NCBI GenBank assembly: GCA_017999235.1
Contig: JAGOBN010000110.1
Span: forward strand, 1 to 9,285
Reading direction: 5' to 3'
Length of the DNA: 9,285 nucleotides
Source: Anaerolineales bacterium
Lineage (GTDB): Bacteria > Chloroflexota > Anaerolineae > Anaerolineales > UBA6663
In this document: positions 4,832-9,285 of the stretch, one piece after another
Layout: each line of letters starts with the position of its first letter
How positions within the stretch are numbered: position 1 is the first letter of the stretch
Translations under genes and position numbers: made by a program
The notes under the pieces: generated by a model
The model's input: only the letters and a program-made list of their open reading frames with translations
The model's database searches: none
What the model was told of the DNA's origin: nothing

Positions 4832-7594
4832 TTATTTGAGCGCGGCTTCCACCACCCCGCGCACTTGCGCCAGGGCATCCGGCAGGCGCGCCGGGTCCTT
4901 GCCGCCGGCTTGGGCCAGGGTGGGCTTGCCGCCGCCGCTGCCGCCCACCAGGGCGGCGATGGTCTTAACAATCTTGCCGGCGTCCAGGCCGCGGGAGACG
5001 AGGTCCTCGGTGACGGCGGCGATCAGGCTGGGCCGGCCGTTGACCACCGCGCCCAGCACCACCACCCCGGAGGGCAGGCGCTGGCGGAAGCGGTCGGTCA
5101 TCTCCCGCAAGGTATCCATATCCGCGTGGTCCAGCACGCCGGCCAGCACCGGCACGTCCTTCACAGTTTCCACCTCAGCCAACAGTTCGTCCAGCTCGCG
5201 GTGGGCCAGGTCACGGCGCAGCCGCGCGATCTCTTTTTGCGCGGACTGGGCTTCGTCCAGTAAGGACAACACTTTGCGGTCCAGCTCCTGCGGCGTGATC
5301 TTGAGATAGCTGGCGGCGTTCTCCAGCACGCCCAGGCGCTGCTCAATCAGGTCCAGCGCGCCCCGGCCGGTGACGGCCTCAATGCGGCGGATGCCGGCGG
5401 CGGCGGCCTCTTCGCTGACGATGATAAACGGCCCCAGGTCGGCGGTCTCCGGCACGTGGGTGCCGCCGCACAGCTCGTAGCTGAACAGCTCCGGCTCGCC
5501 GATCTGGACGGTGCGGACCACCTCGCCGTACTTTTCGCCGAACAGCGCCATGGCGCCGGCGCCGATGGCCTTCTCGCGCTCCATATATTCAATCCGCACC
5601 GCGTAGTTGGCCAGGATGGCCTCGTTGACGGAGCGCGCCACCTGGACCAATTGCTCCTGCGTGAGCATGCCGGAGTGGGTGAAGTCGAAACGCAGGCGGT
5701 CCGGCGCCACCAGGGAGCCAGCCTGGCGCACGTGCTCCCCCAGGATATAGCGCAGTTCGGAGTGGAGCAGGTGGGTGGCGGTGTGGTTGCGCATGATATC
5801 CCAGCGCCGGTCTTCATCCACGTGCGCGTGGGCCACATCGCCGACGCGCGGCGTGCCCTCTTCCACCACCCCGGCGTGCACCACCACGCCGGCCGCCGGC
5901 CGGCGCACTTCCTCCACCCGGATCTCCCAGGTGGGCTCCTCGGCGCCGGCCGTAAAGTGCGCCAGATGGCCGGTGTCCGCCACCTGGCCGCCGGACGAGA
6001 CGTAGAAGCAGCTGCGGGCCAGGATGACCTCCACCTTGTCGCCCGGCCGCGCGCTGGTCACGCGCTGGCCGGCCTTGACGATGGCCAGCACCGGCTCTTC
6101 CAGCAGGATGTCGTTGTAGGGGTCGTACTCCACACCTTCCGGCCCGAGCTTCCCCTCCGCCTGCAGGTCGTGCAGGATGGCGCGGAAAACGCCCACTTCT
6201 TCGCCGCCCAGCGGACCCACTTCGGTCCGCGAGGCCTCGGCGTGCTCTTCGCGCGCCTGGGCAAAACTCACTTCGTCCACCCGCAGGCCGCGTTCCTGGG
6301 CGATATCGCGGGTGATCTCCAGCGGCAGGCCGTAGGTGGCGTACAGATTGAAGGCCGTCTCGCCGGACAGCGTGGTCTGGCCGTGCTCGGCCAGCTCGGT
6401 CAGCAGGGCGCCCAGGTTGGCGACGCCCATATCCACCGTGCGCTGGAAGCGCTCCTCCTCCTGGGTCAGGGTGCGCAGGATGCTGGTCTGGTGCTTGGCG
6501 ATCTCGGGGTAGATGCCCCCGTAGTGCGCGATGACGGTCTCGGCCACGCGCGCCAGGAACGGCTCGCTGAACCCGAGCTTGCCGCCGAAGCGGGCCGCGC
6601 GGCGGATGACCATGCGGCAGACATAGTTGCGGCTGACATTGCCGGGGATGACGCCGTCGCCGATCAGGAAGGTGGCGGCGCGGACGTGGTCGGCGATGAC
6701 GCGGTACGCAGTCAGGTGCTGTTTGCGCTCGGCGTCCGAGTGGCCGGCCAGCTCCTGAATGCGCGCCATGATCGGCATGAACAGGTCGGTGTCATAGGAG
6801 TTGTCCACGCCCTGGATGATGGACGTGATGCGCTCCAGGCCCATCCCCGTGTCCACGCCCGGCTTGGGCAGGGGCGTCCGGGAGCCGTCCGGGGCCTGGT
6901 TGTACTGCATGAACACCAGGTTCCAGATCTCCAGCATGCGGTTGTCGGGGTTGTCGTCCAGCTGGACCTTCAGCGCGTCGGCCGGCGGGATGCCCTCGGC
7001 CGGCCGCCAATCGTAGTGGATCTCGGCCGTCGGCCCGCACGGGCCCACGTCCGCCATCTGCCAGAAATTGGTGCGGTCGCTCAGTTTGGCCACGCGCTCG
7101 GGCGGCACGCCGATGTCCTCGGTCCAGATGCGGTAAGCCTCGGCGTCATCCTGATGGACGGTGAAGAACAGCCGGTCCAGCGGGAAGCCGTAAACCTTGG
7201 TGACGCAGTCATAGGCGAAGCGGCAGGCCTCGCGCTTGAAATAATCGCCAAAGGAGAAGTTGCCCAGCATCTCAAAAAAGGTGTGATGCCGGGGGCTGGG
7301 GCCGACATTCTCCAGGTCATTGTGCTTGCCGGAGACGCGCATGCACTTCTGGGCGGTGGCGGCGCGGGTATAGGGCCGCTTGTCGGTCCCCAGGAAAACA
7401 TCCTTAAACTGGACCATGCCGGCGTTGGTGAACAGCAGGGTGGCGTCGCCGCCCGGCACCAACGACGAGGACGGCACGGTGGTGTGGCCGTGCTCGGCAA
7501 AGAAATCCAGAAACGCCTGGCGCACTTCGGCTCCGGTCATTTTGGGCGCCGGCGTCTTCGCCCCGGTTTTGGGCGACACAGTCTTTTTAGCCAT
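4832..7594 (-). CDS. alaS: Alanine--tRNA ligase
   Basis: AlaRS charges tRNA-Ala and edits mischarged Ser or Gly. The 920-aa product carries the full domain set: class II catalytic core with TLLFTNAGMVQFKDVFLG (about 52-69), HHTFFEMLGNFSFGDYFK (103-120), GPCGPTAEIHYD (184-195) and motif 3 VDTGMGLERI (247-256); the helical tRNA-binding region; the editing domain with SSGGQVADTG (about 533-542), HTATH (604-608) and CGGTH (709-713), giving zinc-site candidates H604, H608, C709 and H713; a coiled coil (about 770-810); and the C-Ala domain ending with the glycine-rich segment GGSGGGKPTLAQAGG (884-898). ATG at 7594 has GGAG 6 nt upstream; the TTG at 7606 lies inside that site. The first 20 residues are a Lys/Ala/Pro-rich extension before the usual TGAEVRQAFLDFF start. 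It precedes the ACBP gene and is divergent from tyrS. Confidence 0.98.
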   Translation of the reverse strand: MAKKTVSPKTGAKTPAPKMTGAEVRQAFLDFFAEHGHTTVPSSSLVPGGDATLLFTNAGMVQFKDVFLGTDKRPYTRAATAQKCMRVSGKHNDLENVGPSPRHHTFFEMLGNFSFGDYFKREACRFAYDCVTKVYGFPLDRLFFTVHQDDAEAYRIWTEDIGVPPERVAKLSDRTNFWQMADVGPCGPTAEIHYDWRPAEGIPPADALKVQLDDNPDNRMLEIWNLVFMQYNQAPDGSRTPLPKPGVDTGMGLERITSIIQGVDNSYDTDLFMPIMARIQELAGHSDAERKQHLTAYRVIADHVRAATFLIGDGVIPGNVSRNYVCRMVIRRAARFGGKLGFSEPFLARVAETVIAHYGGIYPEIAKHQTSILRTLTQEEERFQRTVDMGVANLGALLTELAEHGQTTLSGETAFNLYATYGLPLEITRDIAQERGLRVDEVSFAQAREEHAEASRTEVGPLGGEEVGVFRAILHDLQAEGKLGPEGVEYDPYNDILLEEPVLAIVKAGQRVTSARPGDKVEVILARSCFYVSSGGQVADTGHLAHFTAGAEEPTWEIRVEEVRRPAAGVVVHAGVVEEGTPRVGDVAHAHVDEDRRWDIMRNHTATHLLHSELRYILGEHVRQAGSLVAPDRLRFDFTHSGMLTQEQLVQVARSVNEAILANYAVRIEYMEREKAIGAGAMALFGEKYGEVVRTVQIGEPELFSYELCGGTHVPETADLGPFIIVSEEAAAAGIRRIEAVTGRGALDLIEQRLGVLENAASYLKITPQELDRKVLSLLDEAQSAQKEIARLRRDLAHRELDELLAEVETVKDVPVLAGVLDHADMDTLREMTDRFRQRLPSGVVVLGAVVNGRPSLIAAVTEDLVSRGLDAGKIVKTIAALVGGSGGGKPTLAQAGGKDPARLPDALAQVRGVVEAALK

Positions 7595-7626
7595 ATCCAA
7601 CTCCAAACGCAGAATCGTGGAGCGGG

Positions 7627-7655
7627 ATTATACGCCAGAACACGGGGCGGGAGAA
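7627..7655 (-). promoter_or_regulatory. Candidate sigma70-type promoter for alaS
   Basis: The minus strand reads a perfect TATAAT (7632-7627), with a weak TTCTCC (7655-7650, 3/6) 17 nt further upstream. Transcription would begin about 7620, giving a leader of about 26 nt before the alaS ATG at 7594 that contains GGAG. The leader is too short for a T-box or attenuator, so any regulation is likely at the promoter. Confidence 0.55.
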
Positions 7656-7667
7656 ACGGTTGAAAGC

Positions 7668-7701
7668 GCCGCGGCCGGCGGCCGGCGTTCACGGCCGCGG
7701 C
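7668..7701. repeat. 9-bp GC-only inverted repeat in the alaS-tyrS spacer
   Basis: GCCGCGGCC (7668-7676) and its exact reverse complement GGCCGCGGC (7693-7701) flank a 16-nt spacer that itself contains nested GGCCGGC words. It ends 2 nt before the GAGG ribosome-binding-like sequence and 5 nt before TAAAAT. It could be an operator or an RNA hairpin if transcription starts upstream. In such a GC-rich genome chance or word bias is also possible. Confidence 0.4.
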
Positions 7702-7706
7702 TGAGG

Positions 7707-7712
7707 TAAAAT
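7707..7712 (+). promoter_or_regulatory. Possible -10 element for tyrS
   Basis: TAAAAT (5/6 to TATAAT) lies 31 nt before the preferred tyrS ATG at 7744, which would give a leader of about 25 nt. No matching -35 sits 16-18 nt upstream; that interval falls in the GC-rich inverted repeat. If this is the -10, the in-frame ATG at 7711 cannot be the translation start, because it overlaps the element. Confidence 0.3.
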
Positions 7713-7743
7713 GCCAGTTATCCCATTCTTTCCGAGAGACATT

Positions 7744-8967
7744 ATGACGCTAGACGAACAAGTCGCCCTGCTGATGCAGGGCACCGAATACGGCGACGAG
7801 CAATTGAAGCAGACCATGGCCCGCGAGCTGCGCGAGCGTCTGGCCGAGGCGGCCGCCGCTGGCCGGCCCCTGCGCGTCTACTGCGGCTACGACCCCACCT
7901 CCACCGACCTGCATCTCGGCCACACCATCTCCATGCGCAAGCTGCGCCAGTTCCAGGAACTCGGCCATGAGGTCACGTTCCTGATCGGCAGTTACACGGC
8001 CCTGGTGGGCGACCCGTCGGACAAGAACAAGGCCCGGCCGATCCTGACCCAAGAGCAAGTGGCCGCCAACGGCCAGACCTACGCCGAGCAGGCCTTCCGC
8101 ATCCTGGATAAAAAGCGGACCAAGATCCGCTACAACGGCGAGTGGCTGTCCGAGCTCTCCCTGCTGGACCTGATCCGGCTGGGCCAGAACTTCACGGTGC
8201 AGCAGTTTCTGGCGCGCGAGAACTTCTCCAAGCGCTTGGACGCCGGCGAGCCGATCTATCTGCATGAGACGTTTTACGCCCTGATGCAGGGCTACGACGC
8301 GGCCGCCATGCACACCGACGTGCAGGTGGGCGGCTCCGACCAATTGTTCAACATCATCGTGGCCGGCCGCAAGCTGCAGGAAGCGCTGGGCCAGAAGCCG
8401 CTGGTGGGCGTGATCACGGGCATCCTGCCCGGCACCGACGGCGTCGAGCGGATGTCCAAATCCAAGGGCAACCACATCCCGATCATGACCACGCCCGAGG
8501 ATATGTACGGCAAGGTCATGTCGATCCCGGACGCGGCCATGCCCGGGTACTTCCGGCTGGTGACGCGCTACACGCCGGCCCAGATCGCGCAGGTGGAGCA
8601 GGGGCTTCAGGCCGGCACGCGCCACCCGCGCGACACCAAGATGGAGCTGGCGCGCGAGATCGTCACGATCTACTACAGCGCCGAGCAGGCGGCGGCGGCG
8701 GAAACCCACTTCACCACCATCTTCCAGAAGCACGCGCTGCCGGAGGATATGGAAACGCTCACCATCGCCGGGACGCCGGCGCTGACCGAGTTCCTGGCCG
8801 CGCACAAACTGGCGGCCTCCAAGAGCGATGCCCGCCGCCTGATTGAGCAGGGCGGGGTGAAGGTGGCCGGCCAGCCGGTGACGGATGTGTCGGCCAAGCT
8901 GGAATTCACGGGCGAAGCGGTCGTTCAGGTTGGCAAACGCAAATTCATAAAAGTCATCCGCGGTTAG
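7744..8967 (+). CDS. tyrS: Tyrosine--tRNA ligase (type-2, TyrZ-like)
   Basis: TyrRS attaches tyrosine to tRNA-Tyr. The 407-aa product is a class I synthetase: DPTSTDLHLGHTISMRKL (about 50-67) with the HLGH form of the HIGH motif at 57-60, ALVGDPSDK in the Rossmann fold, the QVGGSDQLFNI segment (about 194-204) that marks TyrRS, and RMSKSKGN (236-243) as the KMSKS loop. A C-terminal S4 RNA-binding domain fills about 348-407, with KSDARRLIEQGGVKVAGQPV. Length and HLGH plus RMSKS fit the type-2 subfamily rather than the B. subtilis TyrS type. Two starts are in frame: ATG at 7711 (adds MPVIPFFPRDI, with GAGG 4 nt upstream) and ATG at 7744 (GAGAG upstream). I prefer 7744, since the protein then begins TLDEQVALLMQGT, the usual family start. 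No T-box leader motif is seen. Confidence 0.96.
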   Translation: MTLDEQVALLMQGTEYGDEQLKQTMARELRERLAEAAAAGRPLRVYCGYDPTSTDLHLGHTISMRKLRQFQELGHEVTFLIGSYTALVGDPSDKNKARPILTQEQVAANGQTYAEQAFRILDKKRTKIRYNGEWLSELSLLDLIRLGQNFTVQQFLARENFSKRLDAGEPIYLHETFYALMQGYDAAAMHTDVQVGGSDQLFNIIVAGRKLQEALGQKPLVGVITGILPGTDGVERMSKSKGNHIPIMTTPEDMYGKVMSIPDAAMPGYFRLVTRYTPAQIAQVEQGLQAGTRHPRDTKMELAREIVTIYYSAEQAAAAETHFTTIFQKHALPEDMETLTIAGTPALTEFLAAHKLAASKSDARRLIEQGGVKVAGQPVTDVSAKLEFTGEAVVQVGKRKFIKVIRG

Positions 8968-8980
8968 CGGGCAACTTCAG

Positions 8981-9051
8981 CCACGAATCCCACGAACGTT
9001 TCCGGATCCCACGACCAGCGTGTGAACCGTTTCAATTCGTGCCATTCGCGG
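8981..9051. repeat. Intergenic repeat-like element made of CCACGA / TCGTGG units
   Basis: The 103-nt tyrS spacer contains CCACGA three times (8981-8986, 8990-8995, 9009-9014); two of these are in the longer word ATCCCACGA (8987-8995 and 9006-9014, 19-nt period). On the right, ATTCGTGCCATTCGCGG (9035-9051) is the imperfect reverse complement of the left arm, with 13 of 18 positions matching between 8981-8998 and 9034-9051. The A/T-richer, non-GCCGGC composition is unlike the neighbouring coding DNA. It resembles short dispersed palindromic intergenic elements, but only one copy is present in this window. It could alternatively serve as a T-less transcript end for tyrS. Confidence 0.5.
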
Positions 9052-9070
9052 CGCGCTTGAGGCGGAGTTA

Positions 9071-9285
9071 ATGCCACTTCCCAGTCCGCCGGCTGAAGCT
9101 TCCACCGGGCTATACTTCCTCATCCTGGCGCTGGCCCTGGCGGCGGCCGGCTATGTGCTGTATCGCCGCTGGCTGTCACGCCGCGAGCTGGAGCGCCGGC
9201 TGGTGGAGTTGAGCCAGCTGGCGGAGCTGGGCCGCGCCATCCTCAGCGCGCGCCTGGATTCCAGCCGGCTGGCCGAGCTGATCTA
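9071..9285 (+). CDS. N-terminus of a membrane-anchored protein, probably a GAF-type sensor or histidine kinase (3' end outside window)
   Basis: The frame is open from ATG at 9071 to the window edge (71 complete codons). GAGGCGGAG (9059-9067) lies just upstream as ribosome binding site. Residues about 13-31 form one strongly hydrophobic helix (GLYFLILALALAAAGYVLY), followed at once by a positively charged cluster (RRWLSRRELERR), so the rest should face the cytosol by the positive-inside rule. A short Leu-rich, possibly coiled-coil linker then leads into LAELGRAILSARLDSSRLAELI, which looks like the opening helix of GAF domains in bacterial sensor kinases and diguanylate cyclases. The catalytic part is not in the window, so kinase, cyclase or phosphatase output cannot be told apart. 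It could be in one operon with tyrS but the 103-nt repeat-bearing gap argues against it. Confidence 0.7.
   Translation, partial: MPLPSPPAEASTGLYFLILALALAAAGYVLYRRWLSRRELERRLVELSQLAELGRAILSARLDSSRLAELI

Noticed and set aside
5456..7663. 735-codon open frame on the plus strand opposite alaS
   Set aside because: It lies wholly antisense to an unmistakable AlaRS gene; its translation is low-complexity His/Gly/Ala/Val/Leu-rich with no domain, as expected from the mirrored codon pattern of GC-rich DNA.
7633..7743. T-box riboswitch in front of tyrS
   Set aside because: No GGUGGNACCGCG-type antiterminator sequence and no room for the specifier stem; only a short GC-rich inverted repeat is present.
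7750..8805. 351-codon minus-strand frame opposite tyrS
   Set aside because: Antisense shadow of a clear TyrRS; no domain and biased composition.
8968..9070. CRISPR array
   Set aside because: The repeated words are only 6-9 nt, unevenly spaced (9 and 19 nt) and degenerate; there are no uniform spacers or long repeats.

Overview
This is a GC-rich (by eye roughly two-thirds G+C), gene-dense bacterial chromosomal segment that holds nine protein-coding genes, two cut by the window edges. No RNA gene, CRISPR array, insertion sequence or phage gene is visible. The gene content (two-domain MazG, an FbaB/DhnA-type class I aldolase, a small bacterial acyl-CoA-binding protein, a type-2 TyrRS, and what looks like a membrane-anchored GAF-type sensor) would fit a Chloroflexota bacterium, perhaps Anaerolineae. 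That assignment is inference from overall impression, not from a diagnostic marker.

Layout, left to right. (1) The 3' end of mazG (+) runs in from the left edge and converges on a class I fructose-bisphosphate aldolase gene (-); a strong symmetrical hairpin at 547-572 separates them and probably terminates both transcripts. (2) A minus-strand operon, GNAT acetyltransferase > LysE-family exporter > RlmI-like SAM methyltransferase, is packed with a 9-nt gap and then a 1-nt TGATG overlap. The aldolase follows 98 nt later and has its own promoter-like sequence. (3) A plus-strand histidine-phosphatase gene is divergent from that operon; the 91-nt spacer between them holds a good sigma70-like promoter. 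(4) The phosphatase converges on an alaS > acyl-CoA-binding-protein operon (-), with a second bidirectional-looking hairpin at 4481-4507. (5) alaS is divergent from tyrS (+) across 149 nt that contain a perfect TATAAT for alaS and a 9-bp GC-rich inverted repeat in front of tyrS. (6) After tyrS comes a 103-nt spacer with a repeat-like element built on CCACGA/TCGTGG units, then the start of a membrane-anchored protein that runs off the right edge.

Functionally this is mainly housekeeping: NTP pool cleaning (MazG), glycolysis/gluconeogenesis (aldolase), two aminoacyl-tRNA synthetases, probable rRNA methylation, acyl-CoA buffering, plus a small acetyltransferase/exporter pair of unknown substrate. 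I did not find a convincing new biological system. The points most worth a second look are the short dispersed-repeat-like element after tyrS, the bacterial acyl-CoA-binding protein cotranscribed with alaS, and the shared alaS/tyrS control region.
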